From Pseudomonas poae (GTDB taxonomy: Bacteria > Pseudomonadota > Gammaproteobacteria > Pseudomonadales > Pseudomonadaceae): a stretch of 64,000 nucleotides of DNA. Below, in pieces: positions 19,200 through 28,453 of the stretch. Within the stretch, counting starts at the first letter, position 1. Each line of letters starts with the position of its first letter. The stretch lies in assembly GCF_001439785.1 (NCBI RefSeq), contig NZ_JYLI01000016.1, positions 80,220-144,219 on the forward strand. The letters are read 5' to 3'. The translations under genes and the position numbers were made by a program. The notes beneath the pieces were generated by a model. The model was not told the DNA's origin and did no database searches. It saw nothing but the letters and a program-made list of their open reading frames with translations.

Positions 19200-20880
19200 T
19201 CGGACGAGTCACCAACCGCTCCAACGCTTCACCCAACCCGGACGCCTTGGCACCCATCAACAGGTGCCAAACACCGCTCTCAAGCTGACTCACACCCTGG
19301 CAACCAAGCGTAATGAGCTGAGCTTCAGACAACTGCGAATCATCCCCCAGCTCCACCCGCAACCGCGTCATCGCCACTGCCTCCAGCTGCCGCACATTGG
19401 CTCGTCCACCCAGTGCACTCAGCCATTTCTCGGCCTCCTGCACATTCACCGCGGCTGGCTTATCCACAGGCGCAACCGGCGCACTGGCAACAAACGACGG
19501 CATCGCCAGGCGAATTTCATCAGCAATGCTGTCAGCCATCGGCCCGACCACCACCTGCAAACTCCCGCCATTACCCGGCCGCACCACCGCCATGGCGCCC
19601 AGCGCTTTCAGCTCAGCGTCGACGGCTTTGTTGCGATCGACCATGTCCAGCCGCAGCCGCGTGGTGCAGGCGCCCACACTCAGCAGATTGTCCGCACCGC
19701 CCAGGGCCTGGATATAAGCCGTAGCCCGCTGGTTGTCGCTCATCACCTCGGCCTGCACCACCTGGATATCTTCCCGGCCCGGCGTTTTCAGATTGAAACG
19801 GCGAATGCAGTAGCTGAACACGCTGTAGTAAATCACCGCATACGCCGCCCCCACCGGGAATATCAGCCAGCCGTTGGTGGACTTGCCCCAACCCAGCACC
19901 ATGTCGATAAACCCACCGGAGAAGGTAAAGCCCAAGTGGATATTCAGCAGGTTGGTCACGGCCATCGACAGGCCGGTGAGCACCGCGTGGATCAGGTACA
20001 GGAACGGCGCCAGAAACATGAATGCAAATTCAATCGGCTCCGTCACCCCGGTGAGGAATGACGTCAGCGCCATCGACAGGAAAATCCCGCCCATCACTTT
20101 GCGCCGCTCCGGCAGCGCATTGCGGTACATCGCCAGGCACGCCGCTGGCAGGCCGAACAGCATCACCGGGAACATGCCGGTCATGAACTGGCCGCCTTTG
20201 GGATCGCCGGCGAAGTAGCGCGTCAGGTCGCCTGTGACAACTGCGCCGGTGACCGGGTCGGTAAAGGTGCCAAACACGAACCACGCCATATTGTTGAGGA
20301 TATGGTGCAGCCCGGTGACGATCAGCAGCCGGTTGAACACACCAAACACGAAGGCGCCGAGGCTGCCGCTTTCCATCAGCAACGCGCCGAAGCTGTTGAT
20401 GCCCTGCTGGATCGGCGGCCAGATCAGCCCAAAGATCACGCCCAGGCCAACCGCGCTGAACCCCGTGACAATCGGCACGAATCGTCGCCCGCCAAAAAAG
20501 GCGAGGTACTCCGGCAACTTGATGTCCTTGAAGCGGTTATACAGCGCGCCGGCCATCAAGCCACTGGCGATACCGGCGAGCATACCCATGTTGATGGTGG
20601 TGTCCATCACCTTGAGCGTGGAGATCATCACCAGATAACCAATCGCCCCGGCCAGGCCCGCCGTGCCGTTGTTGTCGCGGGCAAAACCCACGGCGATACC
20701 GATGGCGAAGATCAGCGCCAGGTTGGCAAAGATCGCTTGCCCGGCATCGTGCATTACCGCGATGTTCAAAAGGTCCGTATCGCCCAGGCGCAGCAATAGG
20801 CCGGCAATCGGCAGAATCGCGATCGGCAGCATCAAGGCGCGGCCCAGCCGTTGCAGGCCTTCGATAAAATGTTGATACAT
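19189..20880 (-). CDS. nagE: NagE, N-acetylglucosamine PTS permease IIC-IIB plus a second IIB-like domain
   Basis: A 563-residue membrane protein. Residues 1-365 form the glucose-type IIC domain (MLPIAILPIAGLLL, NNGTAGLAG, TGLHHILNN, GVTEPIEF). Residues 383-458 form IIB with phospho-cysteine C405 in ACTTRLR. After a proline/alanine linker, residues 484-552 form another IIB-like domain with A503 at the cysteine position (VAMTRLRV). It takes up GlcNAc as GlcNAc 6-phosphate. No IIA is fused; NagF supplies it. Last gene of the nag operon, 24 bp after nagF. Confidence 0.92.
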   Translation of the reverse strand: MYQHFIEGLQRLGRALMLPIAILPIAGLLLRLGDTDLLNIAVMHDAGQAIFANLALIFAIGIAVGFARDNNGTAGLAGAIGYLVMISTLKVMDTTINMGMLAGIASGLMAGALYNRFKDIKLPEYLAFFGGRRFVPIVTGFSAVGLGVIFGLIWPPIQQGINSFGALLMESGSLGAFVFGVFNRLLIVTGLHHILNNMAWFVFGTFTDPVTGAVVTGDLTRYFAGDPKGGQFMTGMFPVMLFGLPAACLAMYRNALPERRKVMGGIFLSMALTSFLTGVTEPIEFAFMFLAPFLYLIHAVLTGLSMAVTNLLNIHLGFTFSGGFIDMVLGWGKSTNGWLIFPVGAAYAVIYYSVFSYCIRRFNLKTPGREDIQVVQAEVMSDNQRATAYIQALGGADNLLSVGACTTRLRLDMVDRNKAVDAELKALGAMAVVRPGNGGSLQVVVGPMADSIADEIRLAMPSFVASAPVAPVDKPAAVNVQEAEKWLSALGGRANVRQLEAVAMTRLRVELGDDSQLSEAQLITLGCQGVSQLESGVWHLLMGAKASGLGEALERLVTRPINA

Positions 20881-20904
20881 GGCGTGTCTCCTTTTTTGTT
20901 GTTG

Positions 20905-23433
20905 TCAGCTCAGCGGCCAGTGGTGTTGACACGCGTGGCGAACTGCCTTGGCGCTGCTCAGGTCGAGCAGGCCCTGGCTCAGTTGCCGGCAATGCGCCGC
21001 GTCCAGGTGGCGGACGCGGTCCTTGATTTCGCCGATCTGCAGCGGGCTTACCGACAATTCGCTGACCCCCAGGCCGATAAGCACCGGTGTCGCCAATGGA
21101 TCGGATGCCAGCGCACCGCACACACCCACCCAACGCCCGTGCGTCGCTGCCCCCGCGCACGTCTGGGCGATCAGCCGCAGCAGGGCCGGGTGCAACGCGT
21201 CGACCCGTGCCGCCAGGCCAGCGTGGTCGCGGTCCATGGCCAGGGTGTACTGGGACAGGTCATTGGTGCCGATGGACAAAAAGTCGGCATGCCGCGCGAG
21301 CTGCTCGGCCATCAGCGCGGCGGCGGGCACTTCGATCATCACGCCCAGTTCCGGGCGCTGTGTAAGGCCCAGCTCGGCGCACAGTTCATCCAGGCGCTGG
21401 CGGATCTGCAGCAATTCATCCACCTCGCTGACCATCGGCAGCAGAATGCGGCAGCGTCCGAGCGGCGATACTTGCAGCAGCGCGCGCAGTTGCTGGTCGA
21501 GCACATCGGGGCGCACCTGGGCCAGACGAATACCGCGCAGGCCCAGCACCGGATTGGCTTCGGCGGGGAGTGGCAGGTAGTCGAGCTGCTTGTCGCCGCC
21601 CACGTCGATGGTGCGGATGATCACCGATTTATCGCCCATGGCATCCAGCACGGCCTGGTACGCCTGGCGCTGTTCCTGTTGATCCGGCGCGGTGCGGCGG
21701 TCGACGAAGAGGAATTCGGTGCGCAGTAGACCCACGCCATCGGCACCGTTTTCGAAGGCCACCTGGGCCTCGGCGCTGGAGGCGACGTTGGCGGCCACTT
21801 CAATGCTCACGCCATCGGTGGTGAGGGCCGGCAGTTGAGCCTGAGCCTGTTGCTGCCGGCGACGCAGTTGCTGTGCGTCGCGAATCTGGTGCACCTGGGC
21901 ATGACGCGCCTCGCTGGGCGCCAGTTCCAGGCGACCGTTGGCGGCGTCCAGCACCACGCGCTGACCCTGGGGCACATCGAGCAGTTCGTTGCCCAACGCC
22001 ACCACGCAGGGCAGGCCTTTGCCGCGCGCCAAAATAGCTACATGGGAGGTCGCGCCGCCTTCGGCCATGCAGATACCGACGGCCTGTTGCGCGCTCAGTT
22101 GCAGCAGGTCCGAGGGCGTCAGCTCATGGGCGCTGACAATCGCTCCCGCCGGTAATTCGACGTGCCAGGCTTCACCGAGCAAGACGCGCAACACGCGCTG
22201 TTGCAGGTCGCGCAGGTCATTGGCGCGTTCGGCGAACAACGGTTTGCCCACCGCCAGCAACACCGCGCATTGGGCCTGGATTGCATCGCGCCAGGCATGG
22301 GTGGCGGCGCTGCCCTGTTCGATGGGTGCGCTGGCGGCGTCAAGCAACGCCGGGTCTTCCAGCAGGGCCAGGTGGGCGGCGAAGATGTCTTCTTCCTCGG
22401 CGTTTTTGCGCTGCCGAGCCAGCGCCAGCGTGTTGCGGATTTCGCCGCGTACCTGCTCCAGTGCTGCGTCCAGACGTTTGAGTTGTTCATCGACGCGATG
22501 GCCGCCGGTATCGGCAGGCAGCTCAATACCGCTGAGGCGGATCAACGGCCCGCACACCAGGCCGGGTGCGGCGCACACGCCTTGCAGCACGTCGGCTTCG
22601 CTGCTGACCCGGTGTGGCGCGGCGGCAACAGCCTCAGCCTGACGGGCTTCGCTGATCGCCACGGACAGGGCTGCCACCAATGTCTGCAACGCCGCATCGG
22701 CATCGTTGCCGTGACAGCTGACGCGCACTTCATCGCCCTCGCCAATGCCCAGGCCCATCAGGCCAATCAGGCTGTCGCAGGCGGCGGATTGACCGGCGAA
22801 GTGCAAGTGCGACTGGCTGCTGAAGCCAGCGGCCGTTTTGCGAATCAGCGCCGCCGGGCGCGCATGCAGACCGCCGCGATGGGTAATGCGTACGCTGGCG
22901 CTGGCCTCGACGCCGAGGTTATCCACAGTGGCTTCAGCGGAAATTGACGAACGCACAGCGACCCGCATCAATGGCTCGCCAACCTTCACGGTTTTCAATG
23001 CACACGGCGCCAGTTCAAAGCGCTCGCTGTTGGTCAGAATGATCGGACTCACCAGGCTCTTGCACCGTCGCGCGATGCGGTCCAGGTCAAAGCGCATCAG
23101 CGCTTGCCCGTCGCTCACCTGCGCGCCGTGCTCGACCAGCAGCTCAAAGCCTTCGCCGCCCAGCTCCACGGTGTCGATGCCCAGGTGCATCAGCAATTCG
23201 GCGCCGTTTGCCGCGCGAATCGTCAACGCATGCCCGGTGCGGGCGACGTGGATGATGACCCCGTCGCACGGCGCATGCAGGCAGTCATTCAACGGGTCGA
23301 TGGCGATACCGTCGCCCAGCGCGCCGCTGGCGAACACGTCATCGGGGACGCTGCCCAGGGCCAGCATCGGCCCACTGAGGGGGGCGCTGAGGGTCAAAAC
23401 ATTATTGTTGTTGGACATGGGCACGGTACTCAT
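20905..23433 (-). CDS. nagF: NagF-type PTS fusion IIA-HPr-EI (GlcNAc cluster)
   Basis: An 842-residue fusion with the same architecture as the trehalose-cluster protein. IIA domain with H68 and H83 (LMHLGID), HPr with H190 in GGLHARPA, Enzyme I with H464 in GGATSHVAILA, then the PEP-binding barrel (FLFVDR, GIRLAQV, IGTNDLSQY). It delivers PEP phosphate to NagE. The start at 23433 lies 14 bp after the nagB stop and lacks a clear Shine-Dalgarno, which suggests translational coupling; an ATG at 23418 is the alternative. Sequence divergence from the trehalose paralogue is large, so this is not a recent duplication. Confidence 0.92.
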   Translation of the reverse strand: MSTVPMSNNNNVLTLSAPLSGPMLALGSVPDDVFASGALGDGIAIDPLNDCLHAPCDGVIIHVARTGHALTIRAANGAELLMHLGIDTVELGGEGFELLVEHGAQVSDGQALMRFDLDRIARRCKSLVSPIILTNSERFELAPCALKTVKVGEPLMRVAVRSSISAEATVDNLGVEASASVRITHRGGLHARPAALIRKTAAGFSSQSHLHFAGQSAACDSLIGLMGLGIGEGDEVRVSCHGNDADAALQTLVAALSVAISEARQAEAVAAAPHRVSSEADVLQGVCAAPGLVCGPLIRLSGIELPADTGGHRVDEQLKRLDAALEQVRGEIRNTLALARQRKNAEEEDIFAAHLALLEDPALLDAASAPIEQGSAATHAWRDAIQAQCAVLLAVGKPLFAERANDLRDLQQRVLRVLLGEAWHVELPAGAIVSAHELTPSDLLQLSAQQAVGICMAEGGATSHVAILARGKGLPCVVALGNELLDVPQGQRVVLDAANGRLELAPSEARHAQVHQIRDAQQLRRRQQQAQAQLPALTTDGVSIEVAANVASSAEAQVAFENGADGVGLLRTEFLFVDRRTAPDQQEQRQAYQAVLDAMGDKSVIIRTIDVGGDKQLDYLPLPAEANPVLGLRGIRLAQVRPDVLDQQLRALLQVSPLGRCRILLPMVSEVDELLQIRQRLDELCAELGLTQRPELGVMIEVPAAALMAEQLARHADFLSIGTNDLSQYTLAMDRDHAGLAARVDALHPALLRLIAQTCAGAATHGRWVGVCGALASDPLATPVLIGLGVSELSVSPLQIGEIKDRVRHLDAAHCRQLSQGLLDLSSAKAVRHACQHHWPLS

Positions 23434-23447
23434 CAGGAAAACACCAC

Positions 23448-24470
23448 TCAGTGAGTGCGGGTAACTTTGCTCAGGTGACGCGGCTGGTCCGGATCCATGC
23501 CCCGTGCTTCAGCGAGGCCTGCGGCCATCACGTAAAAGCTCTGGATGGCCAGGATCGGGTCCAGGCTCGGGTGCTCGGCGCGGCTCAAGGTCAGGTCGCG
23601 CTCGATGACATCGTCCGGCGCGGCCAGCAACACCCGAGCGCCGCGTTGGCGCATATCGGCGGCCAGGCTCAGCAGGCCGGCCTGCTCGGCACCGCGCGGG
23701 GCGAATACCAGCAGCGGGTAGTTTTCGTCGATCAAGGCCATCGGCCCATGGCGCACTTCGGCGCTGCTGAAGGCTTCGGCCTGGATTGCCGAGGTTTCCT
23801 TGAGCTTGAGCGCGGCTTCCTGGGCCACCGCAAATCCGGCGCCACGGCCGATCACCATCAGGCGCTGGCTGTCCTTCAGGGCCTCGATGGCCTGGATCCA
23901 ATCCTGTGTGGCAGCTGCACGCAACTCATCGGGCAAGGCGCGGCATGCCTGCAGCAAATCGGCTTCCTGGCTCCAGTGCCCGATTAACTGCGCGCTGGCG
24001 CTGAGGGTGGCGATAAAGCTTTTGGTCGCCGCCACGCTGAGTTCCGGCCCGGCGCACAGTGGCACGTGGAATTCGCAGGTGGCTTCCAGCGGTGAGTCCT
24101 CGGCGTTGACCAGCGAGATACTCAAGGCCCCGCGCTTGCGCAGCAGGCGCAGGCTGTCGACCAAGTCCGGGCTCTGTCCCGATTGCGAGAAGCCGAACGC
24201 CACCTGGCCTGTGACCTGCAACGGCGCCTGCAACAGGGTCACCACCGACATCGGCAGCGACGCCACCGGGATGCCCACATGCTGCATGGCGAGGTAGGCG
24301 AAGTAGCTGGCGGCATGGTCCGAACTGCCCCGGGCGATGGTCATCGCCACCTGCGGCGGCTGGCGGCGCAGGTGCCCGGCGATGTTCTCCAGTGGCGGGC
24401 CGAGCCGTTGCAGTTGTGCGGCGACGGCATCAGCGGAGGCCAAGGCCTCTTCAAGCATTTTTGAAGTCAA
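23448..24470 (-). CDS. SIS-domain glucosamine-6-phosphate deaminase (NagB-II type)
   Basis: A 340-residue cytoplasmic protein with two SIS domains: IARGSSDHAASY and FSQSGQSPD in the first, VIGRGAGFAVAQEAALKLKET and SAEVRHGPMALID in the second. It lacks the glutamine amidotransferase domain of GlmS, so it works in the deaminating direction: glucosamine 6-phosphate to fructose 6-phosphate and ammonia. The context between nagA and nagF supports this. The likely start is TTG at 24470, with AAGGAG six bases upstream inside the nagA 3' end; ATG at 24458 is the alternative. It overlaps nagA by 20 bp. Confidence 0.88.
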   Translation of the reverse strand: MTSKMLEEALASADAVAAQLQRLGPPLENIAGHLRRQPPQVAMTIARGSSDHAASYFAYLAMQHVGIPVASLPMSVVTLLQAPLQVTGQVAFGFSQSGQSPDLVDSLRLLRKRGALSISLVNAEDSPLEATCEFHVPLCAGPELSVAATKSFIATLSASAQLIGHWSQEADLLQACRALPDELRAAATQDWIQAIEALKDSQRLMVIGRGAGFAVAQEAALKLKETSAIQAEAFSSAEVRHGPMALIDENYPLLVFAPRGAEQAGLLSLAADMRQRGARVLLAAPDDVIERDLTLSRAEHPSLDPILAIQSFYVMAAGLAEARGMDPDQPRHLSKVTRTH

Positions 24471-25557
24471 TGGTTTCTCCTTCGACCATTACGTCGGTGA
24501 GGGTCAGGGCGCGGTCCAGGCGCACGCAGTCGGCAAAGCTGCCGGGTTGCAGGCGGCCGCGCTCCGGCAGGCCCAGGTAGTCCGCAGGAAATTGCGACAG
24601 GCGTTGTGAGGCTTCGCTGATGGCCAGGCCGATCTTCACCAGGTTGCGCAGCGCCTGGTCCATGGTCAGCGTGCTGCCAGCCAGGGTGCCGTCGGCCAGG
24701 CGTACACCGCCCAGGCATTTGGTCACGGTGTGGCTGCCCAGCTTGTATTCGCCGTCGGGCATGCCGGCGGCGGCCGTGGAGTCGGTCACGCAGTACAGGC
24801 ACGGGATCGAACGCAGGGCCACGCGCATGGCGCCGGGGTGCACATGCAGCAGGTCCGGGATCAGTTCGGCGTATTGGGCGTGGGCCAGCGCGGCGCCGAC
24901 GATGCCGGGTTCGCGGTGATGCAGCGGGCTCATGGCGTTGTACAAATGGGTGAAGCTGGTGGCGCCGGCTTCGAGGGCGGCCACGCCTTCTTCATAGCTG
25001 CCCAGGGTGTGGCCGATCTGCATGCGCACGCCGCGTTCGCTGAGGGCGCGGATCAATGCCGCGTGGCCGGCGATTTCCGGCGCGATGGTGATCACGCGGA
25101 TCGGCGCCAGGGCCAGGTAAGCCTCCACTTCGGCCATCAAGGCGGTGTGGGCGAAGTTGGGCTGGGCGCCGAGTTTGCCCGGGTTGATGTAGGGGCCTTC
25201 CAGGTGGACGCCAAGCACCCGCGCGCTGCCGGATGGGCGTTGCTTGCAGAAGGTGCCGAGCTGGCCGAGTACGCGGGAAATTTCCTCCACCGGCGCGGTC
25301 ATGGTGGTGGCCAGTAATGAGGTGGTGCCGAAGCGCACGTGGGTGCGGGTGATGGTCTCGAAGGCTTGGGCGCCTTCCATGATGTCGGCACCGCCACCGC
25401 CGTGCACATGCAGGTCGATAAAGCCCGGCAGCAGGTAAGGCAAGTCGTTGTCGGCCGGATCGCAGGGCGTGCCTTGGATGGCGCTCACGCGGCCGTTTTC
25501 GTGCACCAGGCGGCCGCGAATCCAGCCGTGGGGTGTGAGGATATTGTCTTCGGACAT
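24451..25557 (-). CDS. nagA: NagA, N-acetylglucosamine-6-phosphate deacetylase
   Basis: A 368-residue amidohydrolase-superfamily enzyme that removes acetate from GlcNAc 6-phosphate. Seen: the HVHGGGG metal site (H50, H52), LEGPYINPGKLGAQ with the metal-binding glutamate, THLYNAM and VTDSTAAAGMPDG with the catalytic aspartate. The ATG at 25557 lies 10 bp after the nagR stop, so the genes are co-transcribed; the longer frame upstream is the nagR gene read in another phase. Confidence 0.95.
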   Translation of the reverse strand: MSEDNILTPHGWIRGRLVHENGRVSAIQGTPCDPADNDLPYLLPGFIDLHVHGGGGADIMEGAQAFETITRTHVRFGTTSLLATTMTAPVEEISRVLGQLGTFCKQRPSGSARVLGVHLEGPYINPGKLGAQPNFAHTALMAEVEAYLALAPIRVITIAPEIAGHAALIRALSERGVRMQIGHTLGSYEEGVAALEAGATSFTHLYNAMSPLHHREPGIVGAALAHAQYAELIPDLLHVHPGAMRVALRSIPCLYCVTDSTAAAGMPDGEYKLGSHTVTKCLGGVRLADGTLAGSTLTMDQALRNLVKIGLAISEASQRLSQFPADYLGLPERGRLQPGSFADCVRLDRALTLTDVMVEGETIDFKNA

Positions 25558-25567
25558 GGGCAGTTCT

Positions 25568-26326
25568 CTAGAGCCGCAGCTCAGCGGAGTAGTCATGGCG
25601 GCGCAGCTCTGCGACAAAGTCGTAGTAGTCGTTGCGGCAGTAGGTGTCGGTGATCTCAATCGGCGTGTTGTCGGCGGTATAGCCGACACGGGACATCAGC
25701 AGCATGGCGGTGCCGGGGGCGATGCCCACGAGGGCGGCGAACTCGTCCGACGCGTTGATCGCCTGCACGTGCTGCAGGGCGCGCACAATGGGCTTGCCGA
25801 TGCCTTCCAGGTATTCGTAGAGCGAATTGCCCAATGCCTGCGGCTGCGGCAGCACCGAGGCGGGTAGGGTGGTCATTTCGATGGCCATGACCGTGTCATC
25901 GGCTTTGCGCAAACGCTTGAGGCGCGCGACCTTGTCGGTGGGCGACAGGGCGAGACGGATCAGCTCTTCGTGGGTTGGCGGGGTGATATCGCGCTCCAGC
26001 CAATGCGAGCTGGGCACAAACCCCTTGAGGCGCAGCATTTCGCTGAAGCCCGAGAGGCGCGACAGCGGTTGTTCCAGGCGTGGCGTGATAAAGGTGCCGG
26101 AGCCCTGGCTGCGGCGGATCAGGCCCTGGGAAAACAGCACTTGCAGGGCTTTGCGTGCGGTGACCCGCGAGATACTCAATTGCTCGCTGAGTACGCGCTC
26201 GGAAGGCAAGGCCTGCTCCGATTTCCACTCGCCGGCATGGATGGCCGCTTCCAGGTTGCGGGCCAGCTGCAGGTACAGCGGCGTGGATTGTGTGTCGTCG
26301 GGGCGCAAGGCCAGGATGGGGTTCAT
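25568..26326 (-). CDS. nagR: NagR-type GntR/UTRA repressor
   Basis: A 252-residue GntR-family regulator. The N-terminal winged helix (LPSERVLSEQLSISRVTARKALQVL, GSGTFI) is followed by a UTRA domain (residues about 90-245) ending in the typical EITDTYCRNDYYDF. Family knowledge: related regulators of amino-sugar catabolism respond to GlcNAc 6-phosphate or glucosamine 6-phosphate. It is the first gene of the operon and would repress itself and the downstream genes through the two sites at 26382 and 26456. Confidence 0.88.
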   Translation of the reverse strand: MNPILALRPDDTQSTPLYLQLARNLEAAIHAGEWKSEQALPSERVLSEQLSISRVTARKALQVLFSQGLIRRSQGSGTFITPRLEQPLSRLSGFSEMLRLKGFVPSSHWLERDITPPTHEELIRLALSPTDKVARLKRLRKADDTVMAIEMTTLPASVLPQPQALGNSLYEYLEGIGKPIVRALQHVQAINASDEFAALVGIAPGTAMLLMSRVGYTADNTPIEITDTYCRNDYYDFVAELRRHDYSAELRL

Positions 26327-26381
26327 GAGTGAGTGTCCGATGCGTTATTTGGAATGTTGTCGCCCGGTATTGGCCGGAAGC

Positions 26382-26400
26382 TAATACCACTTAGATACCA
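26382..26400. promoter_or_regulatory. NagR-type operator 1
   Basis: TAATACCACTTAGATACCA. It contains a directly repeated TACCA and is nearly the reverse complement of the second site 56 bp further upstream of nagR (18 of 19 positions, one base shorter). Confidence 0.65.
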
Positions 26401-26455
26401 TGTCAATGCACCCAAAATCGTGCAGGCGGCGGTTTCAAGGCCCTGTATTGGGGCC

Positions 26456-26473
26456 TGGTATCAAGTGGTATTA
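26456..26473. promoter_or_regulatory. NagR-type operator 2
   Basis: TGGTATCAAGTGGTATTA, the inverse of operator 1 with one base deleted from the spacer. With operator 1 it brackets a 55-bp segment that probably contains the nag promoter; DNA looping or promoter occlusion would fit. Confidence 0.65.
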
Positions 26474-26588
26474 GAGAGGTCTTTATGGCGCGCAGAACGG
26501 CGCAAGCCCGCGCGGTGAACTGGTATTCACCTGCAGGCGCTGCCAGGGGCGGGAATTTATTTCGAATTATTTTACGAGCGGTTGAGGA

Positions 26589-27092
26589 TCAGGGGCGGAT
26601 CTCGATCAGGGTGCCGTCCTTGACCAGGTTCCATACCTCGCGCATGTCGACATTGCGCATGCCGATGCAGCCATCGGTCCAGTCCAGGGTGTGGAACCAC
26701 TGCTCCGGGTAGTCTTCGGTGTCGGGTGTGCCGTGGATCATGATCATGCTGCCCGGCTTCACGCCTTCGCGGCGGGCGCGGGCGGCGTCGCTGATATTGG
26801 GGTAGGAAATGTGCATGGCCAGGTTGTAGCGATCGCTGACCTTGCGCCAGTCGAGCCAGTAAAAGCCTTCCGGCGTGCGGCGGTCGCCCTCGATCAGCTT
26901 GTGGCCCTTGGGGTTCTTGCCCAGGGAGATGCGGTAGGTCTTGAGGGGCTTGCCGTCGTTGATCAACTGCAATTGGTGGGCAGATTTAAGCACCAGGACT
27001 TTTTCCACCGGTTTGCCGCCCAGGGTTTCCAGGGTGGACGCCGGCGACAGCGTGGCGAACGACAGGCAGAGCAGAGCAAGCAACCAACGCAT
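26589..27092 (-). CDS. L,D-transpeptidase family protein (YkuD fold)
   Basis: A 167-residue exported protein with a cleavable signal (LLALLCLSFATLSPAS). The YkuD core is visible: LVLKSAHQLQL, RISLGKNPKGHK, GDRRTPEG and, near the end, HGTP followed by DWTDGCIGMRN, where the cysteine is the catalytic nucleophile. Enzymes of this family form or cut L,D bonds in peptidoglycan or attach lipoproteins; the exact reaction is not clear from sequence. ATG at 27092 was chosen; GTG at 27098 is equally possible. The preceding gene, a Nudix hydrolase, ends 24 bp upstream. Confidence 0.82.
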   Translation of the reverse strand: MRWLLALLCLSFATLSPASTLETLGGKPVEKVLVLKSAHQLQLINDGKPLKTYRISLGKNPKGHKLIEGDRRTPEGFYWLDWRKVSDRYNLAMHISYPNISDAARARREGVKPGSMIMIHGTPDTEDYPEQWFHTLDWTDGCIGMRNVDMREVWNLVKDGTLIEIRP

Positions 27093-27116
27093 TGACACGA
27101 TTTCCTGGGAGCCGGA

Positions 27117-27668
27117 TCAGGACCGGGCGATTTTCGACATGGGTGGCACCGCTTCGCTACGCACCGGGAAGGTCTGTTGCCGACGGTCGGCAAAAAAGCA
27201 TTCCAGGGTACGCCCAACCGTGCGGAAAGCCAGGTCGGACCAGGGGATATCGGCCTCGTCGAACAGCTTCACCTCAAGGCTTTCGATGCCGGCGGCGAAG
27301 TCCAGGTCGACCAGCTCTGCGCGGTAAAAAATATGCACCTGATTGATATGGGGCACGTCGATTAACGTGTAGACCTGCAAATTGCGTATGCGCGCGCAGG
27401 CTTCTTCAAAGGTTTCGCGCACGGCGGCCTGTTCGACGGTTTCGCCGTTTTCCATGAAGCCCGCAGGCAGGGTCCAGTAGCCCAGGCGCGGCTCGATGGC
27501 ACGGCGGCACAGCAGCACTTTGTCGCCCCAGACCGGCAAGGTGCCGGCGACGATATTGGGGTTCTGATAGTGGATGGTGTGGCAGTGATCGCACACATAA
27601 CGCAGATGCGCGTCGCCATCGGGGATGCGTTGGGTGACCGGTTTGCCGCACTGGCTGCAGAAGTTCAT
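27117..27668 (-). CDS. Nudix hydrolase with N-terminal zinc ribbon
   Basis: A 183-residue protein. Residues 1-35 hold a zinc ribbon (C4-x2-C7 and C26-x2-C29). The Nudix box starts at GFMENGE and continues to RETFEEA; the usual glycine three residues before the box end reads as cysteine. The layout resembles NADH pyrophosphatase-related Nudix proteins but is shorter. It would hydrolyse a nucleoside diphosphate derivative; the substrate is unknown. The start at 27668 follows AGGAACCC. Confidence 0.85.
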   Translation of the reverse strand: MNFCSQCGKPVTQRIPDGDAHLRYVCDHCHTIHYQNPNIVAGTLPVWGDKVLLCRRAIEPRLGYWTLPAGFMENGETVEQAAVRETFEEACARIRNLQVYTLIDVPHINQVHIFYRAELVDLDFAAGIESLEVKLFDEADIPWSDLAFRTVGRTLECFFADRRQQTFPVRSEAVPPMSKIARS

Positions 27669-27815
27669 GCTCGGGTTCCTGGAGAGTGCGTGCATCTTGG
27701 CTTGGTGCCAGGCGTTCCTGCAAGTTGTCGTTTCACGACAGGCTTGCGGTTTTGGGGTTGGGCGCCCGCTGGCTTTGGTGCATGATGCGAGGTAGCCAAC
27801 AGACCGAGATGACTC

Positions 27816-28418
27816 ATGCTGGACGAGCTACTTCGCCGGGTAAGCAATCACACGCCGCACACGCTGGAGACCGACGGGCGGTTCCCCGAGGCCGCTGTGC
27901 TGGTGCCCATCACCCGCAGCGACGAACCCGAGCTGATCCTGACCCTGCGCGCCAGTGGGCTGTCGACCCATGGCGGCGAAGTCGCGTTTCCCGGCGGGCG
28001 CCGTGACCCCGAAGACCCGGATCTGATTTTCACCGCGCTGCGTGAAGCCGAAGAGGAAATCGGCCTGCCGCCGGGCCTGGTGGAGGTGATTGGCCCCTTG
28101 AGCCCGCTGATCTCCCTGCATGGCATTCGCGTTACGCCTTACGTGGGGGTGGTTCCCGATTACGTCGAGTACCTGGCCAACGACGCCGAAATTGCCGCTG
28201 TTTTCAGTGTGCCACTGGATTTTTTCCGTCAGGACCCGCGCGAACACACTCATCGCATCGATTATCAGGGCCGCAGTTGGTATGTGCCGAGCTATCGGTT
28301 TGGCGAGTACAAGATCTGGGGACTGACCGCCATCATGATCGTCGAGCTGATCAACCTGCTGTATGACGACGCCAGGATCAGCCTGCACGAACCGCCCAAG
28401 AGCTTCATCAATATCTAA
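27816..28418 (+). CDS. CoA pyrophosphatase-type Nudix hydrolase
   Basis: A 200-residue Nudix protein of the NudL/YeaB group. The CoA-specific signature is visible just before the Nudix box (L-T-L-R-A...HGGEVAFPGGRRD), followed by ALREAEEEIGL. These enzymes split CoA and its derivatives into 3',5'-ADP and 4'-phosphopantetheine. It is divergent from the neighbouring Nudix gene and followed 35 bp later by the carbonic anhydrase gene. Confidence 0.9.
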   Translation: MLDELLRRVSNHTPHTLETDGRFPEAAVLVPITRSDEPELILTLRASGLSTHGGEVAFPGGRRDPEDPDLIFTALREAEEEIGLPPGLVEVIGPLSPLISLHGIRVTPYVGVVPDYVEYLANDAEIAAVFSVPLDFFRQDPREHTHRIDYQGRSWYVPSYRFGEYKIWGLTAIMIVELINLLYDDARISLHEPPKSFINI

Positions 28419-28453
28419 GCCATCACCCAAATGGCAAGCCGCGAGGACACACC

